A stretch of 64,000 nucleotides of DNA from NCBI RefSeq assembly GCF_002837185.1, contig NZ_KZ478012.1:1-64000 (forward strand), in the 5' to 3' direction. The stretch comes from Pseudomonas fluorescens. Lineage in GTDB: Bacteria > Pseudomonadota > Gammaproteobacteria > Pseudomonadales > Pseudomonadaceae. Below are positions 53,797 through 63,090 of this stretch, piece by piece. Position 1 is the first letter of the stretch; every line of letters begins with the position of its first letter. The notes below the pieces were generated by a model, which worked only from the letters and a program-made list of their open reading frames with translations, was not told where the DNA came from and did no database searches. The position numbers and the translations under genes are program-made.

Positions 53797-54288
53797 ATGG
53801 CAATTCCCGTTTACCTCTGGCTGCAAGACGACGGCGGCGCAAGCATCAAAGGTTCGGTGGACGTGCAAAAGCGCGAAGGCAGCATCGAAGTGGTTGCCCA
53901 GGACCACAGCCTGTACATCCCCACCGACAACAACACCGGCAAGTTGACCGGGACGCGCGTACACACCCCGTTTCTGTTTTCCAAGGAAATCGATTCGTCC
54001 AGCCCTTACCTTTACAAGGCGGTGACCACCGGGCAAACCCTCAAGAGTGCTGAGTTCAAGTGGTATCGCATCGACGACGCCGGGGAGGAAGTCGAGTATT
54101 TCATCACCAAACTGGAAAACGTCAAGGTGGTGAAAGTCGCGCCGAAAATGCACGACGTCAAAGACCCAGCCAAAGAGAAGCACAACCACCTGGAGCAGGT
54201 CGAGTTGCGTTACGAGAAGGTCACCTGGACCTACAAGGACGGCAACATCATCCACTCCGATTCGTGGAACGAACGCCAAAGCGCGTGA
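53797..54288 (+). CDS. hcp: T6SS tube protein Hcp
   Basis: A 163-residue Hcp: MAIPVYLWLQDDGGASIKGS, KSAEFKWYRIDDAGEEVEYF, and the C-terminal ELRYEKVTWTYKDGNIIHSD. Hexamers stack into the tube that carries VgrG and effectors. Strong site AAAAGGAGCTTCAC. Two stable hairpins follow the gene before clpV, which may raise hcp mRNA stability or reduce transcription into clpV. Confidence 0.96.
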   Translation: MAIPVYLWLQDDGGASIKGSVDVQKREGSIEVVAQDHSLYIPTDNNTGKLTGTRVHTPFLFSKEIDSSSPYLYKAVTTGQTLKSAEFKWYRIDDAGEEVEYFITKLENVKVVKVAPKMHDVKDPAKEKHNHLEQVELRYEKVTWTYKDGNIIHSDSWNERQSA

Positions 54289-54301
54289 TAAGCACGGAGC
54301 C

Positions 54302-54368
54302 GCAGGCGTGCTTTCGCCTGCTGGCTGCCGGTGTGCTGGGTTGAGCGTCCGCTCGCGGGCGTTCAGCC
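54302..54368 (+). other. Two stable hairpins between hcp and clpV
   Basis: First: GCAGGCG (54302-54308) with CGCCTGC (54315-54321), loop TGCTTT. Second: GGTTGAGCGTCCG (54339-54351) with CGGGCGTTCAGCC (54356-54368), 13 RNA pairs including G-U, loop CTCG. Neither has a U-tract, so they fit mRNA protection or partial attenuation, not full termination. Confidence 0.7.
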
Positions 54369-54443
54369 AAACACATCGAGTTGCAGAACCCTGGCTGGTT
54401 TTATCGACGACACACCCAGATCACCGAACAAGGATGTAACCGT

Positions 54444-57113
54444 ATGGCACCCAATTCCACTCGCTTGCTTCGCCGCCTCAACCCTTACTGCGCCCAGGCA
54501 TTGAGTGCAGCGGCCTCGCTGTGCCAAAACCGTGCGCATGCACAGATCACCATTGAACACTGGCTGCTCAAGTTGCTGGGGCAGGGAGACGGTGACCTGG
54601 CCGTGATTGCGCGTCGTTACGAGTGGAATATGGAGACGCTGTGGTACGGGTTGCTGGAGCATATCGACCGTCTGCCACGAAGCGTACAGAGCAAGCCGCA
54701 GCTGTCGGAGCCGTTGCAGCAATTGATCAAGAACGCCTGGTTGCGGGCCTCGCTGGACGACAACAACGACAGCCTGCGCTCTGTCCACCTGCTGAGCGCG
54801 TTGATGGAGACACCCAGCTTGCTGGTGTGTGAAGCCGCCTGGCCTTTGCTCAGCCTCAGTGAGGCTCAGTTGCAGCGCCTTTTGGTGCTGTTGGATCAAT
54901 CGTCCGAGGAGCGGCCCGAGGTGCAGGCTTCAGCCGCGTCGGACAGCCCCGCAACGTCTTCAGGTGAGCCCGTCATACTCCCACCCAGCGCAACGAAAAA
55001 AGTTGAGGCGTTGCAGGCGGTGCTGGACAGGTTCACCCATGACCTCACTGCCAAGGCAGCGCAAGGGCAGATCGACCCGGTGTTCGGCCGTGACGACGAA
55101 ATTCGCCAGGTCGTTGATATTCTCAGTCGTCGCCGCAAGAATAATCCACTCCTGGTGGGCGAGCCGGGCGTTGGCAAAACGGCATTGGTTGAAGGCCTGG
55201 CGTTGAGCATCGCCCACGGCACGGTGCCGGACAGTCTCAAATCGGTCAGTGTGCGCACCCTTGACCTGGGGTTATTGCAAGCGGGCGCAGGTGTCAAAGG
55301 CGAGTTTGAACAACGTCTGAAAAACGTGATCGACGCCGTGCAACAGTCCGAGCAACCGGTGCTGTTGTTCATTGACGAAGCCCACACCCTGATCGGTGCC
55401 GGCAACCAGGCTGGCGGTGCCGACGCAGCCAACCTGCTCAAGCCCGCCTTGGCCCGAGGTGAGTTGCGCACCATCGCTGCGACCACCTGGAGCGAGTACA
55501 AGCAGTATTTCGAGCGCGACGCGGCCTTGGAAAGGCGCTTCCAGATGGTCAAGGTCGATGAGCCGGACGATGCCAACGCCGGCCTGATGTTGCGCGGCCT
55601 CAAAGGGCGCTACGCCGCCCACCATGGCGTGCACATTCAGGATGCGGCCGTGCAGGCTGCGGTCAGCCTGTCGCGGCGCTACCTGACCGGTCGCCAACTG
55701 CCGGACAAAGCCGTCGACCTGCTGGACACCGCCAGCGCCCGCGTGCGTATGAGCCTGGACTGCGAACCGCAGGCGTTGATCCGCCTGAGTGCCCAGCAAG
55801 TGGCCCTGCAGTTGGAGGGCCAAGCCCTGGAACAGGATCAGCGTCTTGGCGGGTATGGTGCCGATGAGCGCCTGGCGGTGATCGCCGCACAACACGCCGA
55901 GCTGCAACGCCAATACATCGCTCTGGAGCAGCAGTATCGGCAAGAACTTGACCTGACCCAGCAACTGGTTGATGCGCGTCAAACGCAGCCGCTGCAGCGG
56001 GAAACCTGCGCGCAATTGCAACGGCAGTTGAGCGATGTCCAGGGCAATCAACCCCTGCTGTCGCTGGATGTCGACGCGCGTAGCGTGGCCGAAGTCATTG
56101 CCGATTGGACCGGGGTGCCACTGGGCAGCTTGCTCAAGGACGAACAGGCCAATCTGCTGATGCTGGAGCAGCAGCTAGGCGAGCGTGTCATCGGGCAGGC
56201 GGCGGCCCTGAGCGCCATGGCCCAGCGCCTGCGGGCGGCCAAGACAGGCCTCACCGATGACAAGGCGCCGCTGGGCGTGTTCCTGTTGGTCGGCACCAGC
56301 GGCGTGGGCAAGACCGAAACCGCCCTGGCCCTGGCCGACAGCCTGTTCGGTGGCGAAAAATCGCTGATCACCCTCAACTTTTCCGAGTACCAGGAAGCCC
56401 ACACCGTCAGCCAACTCAAAGGCTCGCCACCCGGCTACGTCGGTTACGGCCAGGGCGGTGTGCTCACTGAAGCCGTGCGCCAACGGCCTTACAGCGTCGT
56501 GCTGCTCGACGAGGTGGAAAAGGCCCATCGCGACGTACTGAATCTGTTCTACCAAGTCTTTGATCGCGGCTTTATGCGCGATGGTGAAGGGCGCGAGATC
56601 GACTTTCGCAACACCGTCATTCTCATGACCTCCAACCTCGGCAGTGACCTGCTGCAAACCTGTGTGCAGGAACAACCGGATGCACCGGACAGCGTGCTGC
56701 ATGAATTGCTGCGTCCCATCCTGCGTGAACACTTCCAACCTGCGTTGCTGGCACGCTTTCAAACCCTGATCTATCGCCCACTGCAAGCCGATGCACTCAA
56801 GCGCATCGTGGCGATCAAACTGGCCCAGGTCGCCAAGCGCCTGGAGCGCCATTACGGCCTGGAGTGCCAGATTGAAGACGCCCTGACTGACGCGCTGGTT
56901 GCCGCCTGCCTGCTGCCCGATTCCGGTGCACGCAATATCGACAGCCTGCTCAACGAGCAAATCCTGCCCGTACTCAGTCAACAGCTGTTGGAGCGCCGCG
57001 CGGCGCAGCGACGCACCCACGGCGTGCGCCTCGGCTACTGCGACGATGAAGGCATCAGCCTGCACTTCACCGATGTTCAAGACACGGCGCAGCCCGTCGC
57101 CCTGGAGATGTGA
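54444..57113 (+). CDS. clpV: T6SS sheath-recycling ATPase ClpV (TssH)
   Basis: An 889-residue Clp/Hsp100 AAA+ protein. N domain (NPYCAQALSAAASLCQNRAH), first Walker A GEPGVGKT (239-246) and Walker B LLFIDEAHTL, coiled-coil middle domain, second Walker A GTSGVGKT (617-624) and Walker B VVLLDEVEKAH, then C-terminal EQILPVLSQQLLERRA. It binds the N terminus of contracted TssC and unfolds the sheath for reuse. Start 54444 after AAGGATGTAACCGT. vgrG follows after two bases. Confidence 0.96.
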   Translation: MAPNSTRLLRRLNPYCAQALSAAASLCQNRAHAQITIEHWLLKLLGQGDGDLAVIARRYEWNMETLWYGLLEHIDRLPRSVQSKPQLSEPLQQLIKNAWLRASLDDNNDSLRSVHLLSALMETPSLLVCEAAWPLLSLSEAQLQRLLVLLDQSSEERPEVQASAASDSPATSSGEPVILPPSATKKVEALQAVLDRFTHDLTAKAAQGQIDPVFGRDDEIRQVVDILSRRRKNNPLLVGEPGVGKTALVEGLALSIAHGTVPDSLKSVSVRTLDLGLLQAGAGVKGEFEQRLKNVIDAVQQSEQPVLLFIDEAHTLIGAGNQAGGADAANLLKPALARGELRTIAATTWSEYKQYFERDAALERRFQMVKVDEPDDANAGLMLRGLKGRYAAHHGVHIQDAAVQAAVSLSRRYLTGRQLPDKAVDLLDTASARVRMSLDCEPQALIRLSAQQVALQLEGQALEQDQRLGGYGADERLAVIAAQHAELQRQYIALEQQYRQELDLTQQLVDARQTQPLQRETCAQLQRQLSDVQGNQPLLSLDVDARSVAEVIADWTGVPLGSLLKDEQANLLMLEQQLGERVIGQAAALSAMAQRLRAAKTGLTDDKAPLGVFLLVGTSGVGKTETALALADSLFGGEKSLITLNFSEYQEAHTVSQLKGSPPGYVGYGQGGVLTEAVRQRPYSVVLLDEVEKAHRDVLNLFYQVFDRGFMRDGEGREIDFRNTVILMTSNLGSDLLQTCVQEQPDAPDSVLHELLRPILREHFQPALLARFQTLIYRPLQADALKRIVAIKLAQVAKRLERHYGLECQIEDALTDALVAACLLPDSGARNIDSLLNEQILPVLSQQLLERRAAQRRTHGVRLGYCDDEGISLHFTDVQDTAQPVALEM

Positions 57114-57115
57114 GC

Positions 57116-59494
57116 ATGTCCAGCGGATTGCAAAATTTCTTCGACCACAGTCGGCACAGCCTGAGTGTGCGCAACGTTGAGGCCCGGCTCGATGTCCTGG
57201 CCTTTGAAGGCCAAGAAAACCTGAGCCAACCCTTCACCTATCGCGTGGAGTTCACCAGCACCGAACGTGATCTGGCTGCGGAAGCGCTGCTCGGCCAGGA
57301 CGCCAGTTTCAGCCTGCACGCCGCGCCGCAAAAACTGCCGGTTGTAGGTGTCGGCGCACCACAGGTCGAACCGTTGCGCACCCTGCATGGCGTGGTCACC
57401 GGTTTCAAGCGCCAGTCCGGCTCCAACGACCAGGCTACTTATGAGATCACCTTGCAGCCGCGCTTGGCCCTGCTCGGTCGTGGCCGGCAGTTCCGTATCT
57501 ACCAGCACCAATCAGTGCCGGAAATCGTCGAAAGCATTCTGCGCGGCCGCCACGGTTTGGAAGGCCAGGACTTTCTGTTCAGCGTCAAACGCGACTACCC
57601 CAAACGCGACCAGGTCATGCAATACGGCGAGAGCGACCTGGACTTTATCGCCCGGCTGCTCGCCGAGGTGGGCATCTGGTACCGCTTCACCAGCGACGAG
57701 CGCCTGGGCATCGATGTGGTCGAGTTCTGCGATGATCAACGCCTCTACCAGTTCGACATCGAGCTGCCGCTTCGCCCGCAATCCGGGCTGGGCAGCAGCG
57801 GTCAGGATGCGGTGTGGCAACTGCAATCGAGCCACGCCGTGGTCGAGCAGCAGGTGCATTTCCGGGCTTACCACCACCGCGATGCCGGCGCCCACCTGAG
57901 CGGTGAAGTCGACCAGAGCCGAGGCGCGGCTACCACCTACGGCGAGGCCTATCACTACGCCGAACCTTACACTGCTCTCGGCGACCGGCTGGATCAAGAC
58001 GAGGATCTGCAAAGCGAAAGCGGCTACTGCTATGCGCGCCTGCGCCACGAACGCTACCTGAACGGGCAGACACAGCTCAGCGGCACCAGCAGCAGCGCCA
58101 CCTTGGCGCCGGGCCAGGTGCTCAAGGTCTCCGGCGGTGCCCCCCAGGCCTATACGCCGGGCGCAGTGATCACCGGCCTGGCCACCAAGGCTGCCCGCGA
58201 CCAAAGCTTTGAGGCCACCTTTCAGGCGATACCCTATTCAGAAACGGTGTGCTTCCGTCCAACGGTGCCACCCAAGCCGCAGATCGCCGGCACCGTCCCG
58301 GCCCGCGTCACCAGCCCACAGGCCAACGACCCCTACGCCCATATCGACCTGGAAGGGCGCTATCGGGTGAATTTCCTGTTCGATCGCGACAGCTGGAAGG
58401 CCGGTGAAGAAAGCGTCTGGCTACGCCTGGCCCGACCCTACGCCGGCGACACCCACGGCCTGCATTTACCGCTGATTGCCGGCACCGAAGTGGCCGTGGC
58501 CTTCGAACAGGGCGACCCGGACCGGCCCTACATCGCCCATGCCTTGCACGACAGCCAGCATGTGGACCACGTGACCCTGCGCAACGACAGGCGCAACGTA
58601 CTGCGCACCCCGGCCAACAATAAACTGCGCATGGATGATACCCGCGGGCAGGAGCACATCAAACTCAGTACAGAGCACAGTGGCAAGAGTCAGCTCAACC
58701 TTGGCCATCTGGTGGATGCCGAGCGCCAACCGCGCGGAGAGGGTGCGGAACTGCGCACCGATGGGCATGCCGCGATTCGTGGCGGCAAAGGCCTGTTTAT
58801 CAGTGCCGACGCCCAGCGCCGCGCGCAGGGGCCGATGCTGGAGATGACCGCCGCCGTGGGTCGGTTGCAGCAGGCCGGCGAGCAGCTGCAGGCCCTCTCC
58901 GTGGATGCCGAAGCCAGCCAGGCTGATCCGGCGGATGTGCAGGCGCAACTCAACCTGCTGCAGAAAGACCTGGAACAGCTCAAGTCGGCGGTACTGCTGC
59001 TGAGCGCCCCACAGGGCATTGCATTGACCAGCGGCCGGCATCTGCAACTGGCCGCTGAGCACAACCTGATGCTCAACGCTGGCGGCCAGGCCGATATCAG
59101 TGTGGTCAAGCGCCTGTTCATGGGCGTGGGGCAGGGGCTGAGCGTGTTCGTACGCAAGTTGGGCATCAAGCTGATCGCTAACCAAGGGCCGGTAAGCATC
59201 CAGGCGCAGAACGACAAACTGGAGTTGATGGCACGCCATGGGCTGGAGATCAGCAGCACAGAGGACGAGATCCGCATTACGGCCAAGAAGAAAATCATCC
59301 TCAATGCCGGCGGCAGCTACATCACCTTGGATCCGTTCAGCATCGAGTCGGGCACTGAAGGCGACTACATCGTCAAGTCAGCGAGCTACGAGTACGTGGT
59401 GGGGGCTGCCAAACAAGTAGCGCAGATGCCACAACTTCCCCCGGTGACTGAGTATGACGCTGACTCTTTGAGTTCGACGGTTTTCTCGGGATGA
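57116..59494 (+). CDS. vgrG: T6SS spike protein VgrG
   Basis: A 792-residue VgrG: gp27-like part (about 1-390) with LDVLAFEGQENLSQPFTYRV, the gp5-like beta segment (PYAHIDLEGRYRVNFLFDRD; WLRLARPYAGDTHGLHLPLI; VAVAFEQGDPDRPYIAHALH), and a long C-terminal DUF2345 region (about 480-760; LTSGRHLQLAAEHNLMLNAG). It trimerises at the tip of the Hcp tube. No extra toxin domain is seen after DUF2345, so the effector is likely the next gene, non-covalently loaded. GGAGATGTGAGC precedes ATG 57116. Confidence 0.95.
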   Translation: MSSGLQNFFDHSRHSLSVRNVEARLDVLAFEGQENLSQPFTYRVEFTSTERDLAAEALLGQDASFSLHAAPQKLPVVGVGAPQVEPLRTLHGVVTGFKRQSGSNDQATYEITLQPRLALLGRGRQFRIYQHQSVPEIVESILRGRHGLEGQDFLFSVKRDYPKRDQVMQYGESDLDFIARLLAEVGIWYRFTSDERLGIDVVEFCDDQRLYQFDIELPLRPQSGLGSSGQDAVWQLQSSHAVVEQQVHFRAYHHRDAGAHLSGEVDQSRGAATTYGEAYHYAEPYTALGDRLDQDEDLQSESGYCYARLRHERYLNGQTQLSGTSSSATLAPGQVLKVSGGAPQAYTPGAVITGLATKAARDQSFEATFQAIPYSETVCFRPTVPPKPQIAGTVPARVTSPQANDPYAHIDLEGRYRVNFLFDRDSWKAGEESVWLRLARPYAGDTHGLHLPLIAGTEVAVAFEQGDPDRPYIAHALHDSQHVDHVTLRNDRRNVLRTPANNKLRMDDTRGQEHIKLSTEHSGKSQLNLGHLVDAERQPRGEGAELRTDGHAAIRGGKGLFISADAQRRAQGPMLEMTAAVGRLQQAGEQLQALSVDAEASQADPADVQAQLNLLQKDLEQLKSAVLLLSAPQGIALTSGRHLQLAAEHNLMLNAGGQADISVVKRLFMGVGQGLSVFVRKLGIKLIANQGPVSIQAQNDKLELMARHGLEISSTEDEIRITAKKKIILNAGGSYITLDPFSIESGTEGDYIVKSASYEYVVGAAKQVAQMPQLPPVTEYDADSLSSTVFSG

Positions 59495-59524
59495 CATCTT
59501 TTCGTGACCAGGAGGGAGCGCACC

Positions 59525-62167
59525 ATGGCTGATGGTGTTTTCAAACGGCTTGCCAATATATTTAGCCCAAGTGACTCGCAAACGACGAACTCGCAGGAGC
59601 CTTTCTATCCTACTCCCGATGGAAAACCGATCAGCAACCATGATGTGATCCAGGTAAAGGGACTGTCACCGATCAAAAATTGGGGGCATCCGCTCAAGGA
59701 TAAAAACAACCCGTTGTTGCAATTGACCCAGTTAGCTAGTGCCGCAGCGGGTTCATATCCGCTGGGAGTAGGCGGCCTTTGGCATGGCGGAGTGCATTTT
59801 GACAGCGGCACGTCGAGCAATTTAGATAAGGCCAGTGTGCACTGTATCGCCGATGGTGAGGTGGTGGCTTACCGAGTCGACAGCCACGCACCGATGACGA
59901 CCTATCAAGTCAACAAACTGGCGGTAAAGAAAACCTTCTCGCGTAACTTCGTGTTGGTGCGTCATGTTCTGGAGGCACCGAAAATTGAAGGTCAATCGGA
60001 AATTCCTCCCCGCTTGTTCTTCTACAGCCTGTATATGCACTTGCAAAATTGGACGTACTACCAAAAGGCTTCAGCCATTGCCCGGCCAGCTTTCTGGCCA
60101 GAAAGTGAGGTTTACTTAGTTCCTGACACAGCAGAGGATAAATATCCCGCATCCTCTGAACAGCGCGGACTGAACGTGCGGAATCTACCCCGTCAAGGCA
60201 AAGTGTTTGAATTGCTGCCGCGAGGGGCGGAAATCACGATCAGTGGTGACGGTGAATACCGCAAGCTTGAGAGCACTCCAGGACCACGTTACCTGCAAGA
60301 TCCAAATGCACAAGGATCACTACTTGGTTACGTTCGTGCTGATCACTTGAAGGCTATTGGGAATGGTGAATATCGTGTTGAGAAAGATCTTGGCGTCTAT
60401 GTCGAAGCAAGTGCGCGCAGTAAAATAATTGGCCTGAAACTTCCAATTGGATCGCAAGTAGTAGTCAGCGGAGAGGGCGATTTTCGCAAGCTGGAGCGCG
60501 TCAACCAATATATCCATTTTAAATCGCTGCATCGTGTGCGCAAACCGCTGAAGCTTGATGATATATCTGTGATTGATGAGCCTATTCCTATCAAGGCTGG
60601 AGAGTTGATAGGTCACATTGGGGATTACCAGGACTACGCCGCCGACCGTTCGGAAAAGAAGCTGCACCTAGAGGTGTTCAGCGACGATGATGTGGAGAAA
60701 TTCATAAAGAAGTGCCGCGAGTGGGAGCTGAATCTGCCCACCACGAGCAAAACTTGGCTGAAGCTCGTCAAGGGCACTGCCGTCGTGGCCCATCAAGATC
60801 ATTTCAACGCCAAACGACTGCCCACCTTCAGTGCGGCTGACGCAATAATCGGTGCCGATCTACTGGTCCCCAAAAGTTTGCTTGATAGTTTGCCTGCCGC
60901 AGAAAAAATTACGGTGCCTGCGGCGGAAGGGCGCAAGGCTTGCAACTGGTATCGCCTTCATCAGCTTCTCAACGATGCCAACAACACGCTATTGGATGGC
61001 TGGGTGCGCGAGGAAGTGGGCGTTACCCCATGGGTCAGTCCGTGGGCGTGGGAAGGCTACAAAGTCATTACGGACTATACAGCTGCTCCTGAGTTTATGG
61101 CGTCGTTCCTTAGATCACTTAAACGTTTCACAGATCAACAACTCCAACGCTATGGTCCATTAGCCGATGCAGGGGATGGAGGGCCAATAAAGAAGCGTTT
61201 GTATGAAATTATCGATCGTGATCGAGATAACAAAATTACCGCTGAGGAAATCCAAGCGGCAATTCGAGTGCCTGCCCACGCCCAGTCGATCTCGCAGTTA
61301 ATTATCTGTTGCGAAAGCGAGTGGTGCTACAAACCGAAAAAATGGGATGAGCTAGATGAAATGTTTGGTCATGGCGGCTCGACTCCGCATATTAATTGGT
61401 TGGCGGAGAAGGAGCGTATTATACAGCTAAGTTGGTGGGATGCCGTAGCCGACAAGGTCGGTTTGCCGACTGATGGGAAGGTCCATCACTTTCACCCAGT
61501 GGGGTTGGCGGGGTGGTTTAGTAACGTAAAGAAGCATCCGGAAATTTTTATAAATGGCGTAAAAACAGAGCTGAGGTTCTTGGACTTGTATGACGGCTCA
61601 GTGATTGAAGAAAGTGATTTTGCTTTGGCGGCAGCTACGCTTGGTTGTGAAGTCGAGGCAATAAAGGCAGTCGCAATTACAGAGACAGGCTCTTTAGGTA
61701 GTTATTTTACGAAGGCGGAGGACGATAAGGTTGCAACTATATTGTTTGAGCGGCATTACTTTCATCAGTTAACGGGTGGTCGGTTTGATGATTCGGATCC
61801 GGATATATCATCCCCTGTAAGTGGTGGTTATGGCCTTCACTCAGCACAATACGGAAAAATGGTTAGGGCCTATCAGTTGAGTGCTAGTGAGGCTTTGAAA
61901 TCCGCGTCATGGGGGCGTTTTCAAATTATGGGGAGATATTTTTCAAACGCTGGATATTCCTCTGTTGAAGACTTTGTACGAGACCTTAATCGTTCTGAGA
62001 AAAATCATTTAAAAGCGTTCGTAAGTTTTATAAAGTTCGATGCAATTCTGTCTTCGGCGATTGTAAAAAAAGATTGGTTAAAGTTTGCTCTTAAATATAA
62101 TGGCCCAGGTCAAAAAGGGTATGATCGGAAGATGAGGGATAACTATAATGCGCTTAAAGGTTTGTAA
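59525..62167 (+). CDS. T6SS cell-wall effector with N-acetylmuramidase domain
   Basis: An 880-residue protein directly after vgrG. From the N terminus: an M23-like segment (GGLWHGGVHFDSG, His87 and His91, then CIADGEVVAYRVD, and later EKKLHLEVFSDD, His381); SH3-like repeats between about 210 and 330 (GLNVRNLPRQGKVFELLPRG; YVEASARSKIIGLKLPIGSQ); an EF-hand-like loop DRDRDNKITAEE (from Asp563); and a C-terminal N-acetylmuramidase domain (about 698-878; AITETGSLGS with Glu720, SASWGRFQIMGRYF). It probably cuts peptidoglycan of target cells. The start has AGGAGGGAGCGCACC. The gene's 3' third is AT-rich. A bifunctional amidase/lysozyme like Aeromonas TseP is the closest concept. Confidence 0.88.
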   Translation: MADGVFKRLANIFSPSDSQTTNSQEPFYPTPDGKPISNHDVIQVKGLSPIKNWGHPLKDKNNPLLQLTQLASAAAGSYPLGVGGLWHGGVHFDSGTSSNLDKASVHCIADGEVVAYRVDSHAPMTTYQVNKLAVKKTFSRNFVLVRHVLEAPKIEGQSEIPPRLFFYSLYMHLQNWTYYQKASAIARPAFWPESEVYLVPDTAEDKYPASSEQRGLNVRNLPRQGKVFELLPRGAEITISGDGEYRKLESTPGPRYLQDPNAQGSLLGYVRADHLKAIGNGEYRVEKDLGVYVEASARSKIIGLKLPIGSQVVVSGEGDFRKLERVNQYIHFKSLHRVRKPLKLDDISVIDEPIPIKAGELIGHIGDYQDYAADRSEKKLHLEVFSDDDVEKFIKKCREWELNLPTTSKTWLKLVKGTAVVAHQDHFNAKRLPTFSAADAIIGADLLVPKSLLDSLPAAEKITVPAAEGRKACNWYRLHQLLNDANNTLLDGWVREEVGVTPWVSPWAWEGYKVITDYTAAPEFMASFLRSLKRFTDQQLQRYGPLADAGDGGPIKKRLYEIIDRDRDNKITAEEIQAAIRVPAHAQSISQLIICCESEWCYKPKKWDELDEMFGHGGSTPHINWLAEKERIIQLSWWDAVADKVGLPTDGKVHHFHPVGLAGWFSNVKKHPEIFINGVKTELRFLDLYDGSVIEESDFALAAATLGCEVEAIKAVAITETGSLGSYFTKAEDDKVATILFERHYFHQLTGGRFDDSDPDISSPVSGGYGLHSAQYGKMVRAYQLSASEALKSASWGRFQIMGRYFSNAGYSSVEDFVRDLNRSEKNHLKAFVSFIKFDAILSSAIVKKDWLKFALKYNGPGQKGYDRKMRDNYNALKGL

Positions 62168-62669
62168 TTTATTTGTTAAGGTCTTGGTCTGTTTTTATGC
62201 AGTGCTCTGGACTGGCCCAATATGGGCAATGCCGGAAAAAATTTGTGATGAAGGGGTCGCATTATTCCAGTGTAAAGTTGGTGGGGGAAGAGATCTGGCC
62301 CTTTGCCCAAGCTATATTGATGGGGCGTTGGCTGGAGTTCAGTACCGCTTTGGTCGAGAAAAAAATATAGAGCTTGTTTTTCCTGAAGCGGGCTTTGCTT
62401 TTGATGCTTTCAAGTCGAACCACTTTGTTCGCTATCAGGTTGATTACAAAGTAATTAAATTCTACATCGGCTCTTATGTGTATGGTCTTTATAGTAACTA
62501 CGATGGTGAAGATGTTGGAGGGGTGGCGAGAAGTGCAGGAGTAGTGGTTTCTGATACATCTAAAGGTTCGGCTGTACAAGTGTCATGTGAAAAGATATAT
62601 GTAGACGATCTTGAGGAAGTGATTCCCCACTTGGAGTGTGATGTTGACGATGCTTTGGGGTGTGTGTAA
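62148..62669 (+). CDS. Probable periplasmic immunity protein for the cell-wall effector
   Basis: A 173-residue protein with a signal sequence (LFVKVLVCFYAVLWTGPIWA, cleaved near AMP, residue 28) and four Cys in the mature part (ICDEGVALFQCKVGGGRDLA; HLECDVDDALGC). Its ATG overlaps the effector's last 20 bases, with GAGGG upstream, so the two are made together. Periplasmic export is right for blocking a peptidoglycan hydrolase. Its AT content is far above the cluster average. No family recognised; the role is inferred from position, overlap and export. Confidence 0.78.
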   Translation: MRLKVCNLFVKVLVCFYAVLWTGPIWAMPEKICDEGVALFQCKVGGGRDLALCPSYIDGALAGVQYRFGREKNIELVFPEAGFAFDAFKSNHFVRYQVDYKVIKFYIGSYVYGLYSNYDGEDVGGVARSAGVVVSDTSKGSAVQVSCEKIYVDDLEEVIPHLECDVDDALGCV

Positions 62670-62824
62670 CAAATCGATTCGGTATTTAAGCGTGGGGGTG
62701 TATAAGTTCGTGGGAAAGGGTGACGTTAAGTGGGAGTTTGTTTTTTAATTTTGTGGGTTTATTGAGTCTAAAAATTGCGTGATAAGTTACTTATTTTGTT
62801 GGTCTTTTAAAAGAGGTGTATGGC

Positions 62825-63088
62825 ATGAAAGGCATCATCCGCATAGGCGACAAAACAACCAGCGAAGGCGAAGTCCTCTCCGGTTCCACCACCATGAAGT
62901 TCGGCTGTATCGGAGTCGCCCGCGAAGGCGACCCGGTGTACTGCCCGATCCCAGGCCATGGTCGTACTGAAATCTCCGAGGGCCACCCGGTCTTTCGTGA
63001 CAACGGCATCCCGATTGCCTTTGAAGGGCACGCCTGTGCCTGTGGTTGTACGTTGATTTCATCGCTGCCTGTTGCAGGTGCCAGCTAA
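62825..63088 (+). CDS. PAAR-motif spike-tip protein
   Basis: An 87-residue PAAR protein: MKGIIRIGDKTTSEGEVLSG, GREGDPVYCPIPGHGRTEIS-like core (VAREGDPVYCPIPGHGRTEI), and FEGHACACGCTLISSLPVAG. The His and Cys residues (Cys44, His48, His70, Cys74 region) form the zinc site at the cone tip. It sharpens the VgrG trimer. GAGGTGTATGGC is upstream of ATG 62825. GTG 62816 is an alternative. Name in use: tssI-associated PAAR; not given a symbol here. Confidence 0.92.
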   Translation: MKGIIRIGDKTTSEGEVLSGSTTMKFGCIGVAREGDPVYCPIPGHGRTEISEGHPVFRDNGIPIAFEGHACACGCTLISSLPVAGAS

Positions 63089-63090
63089 TC

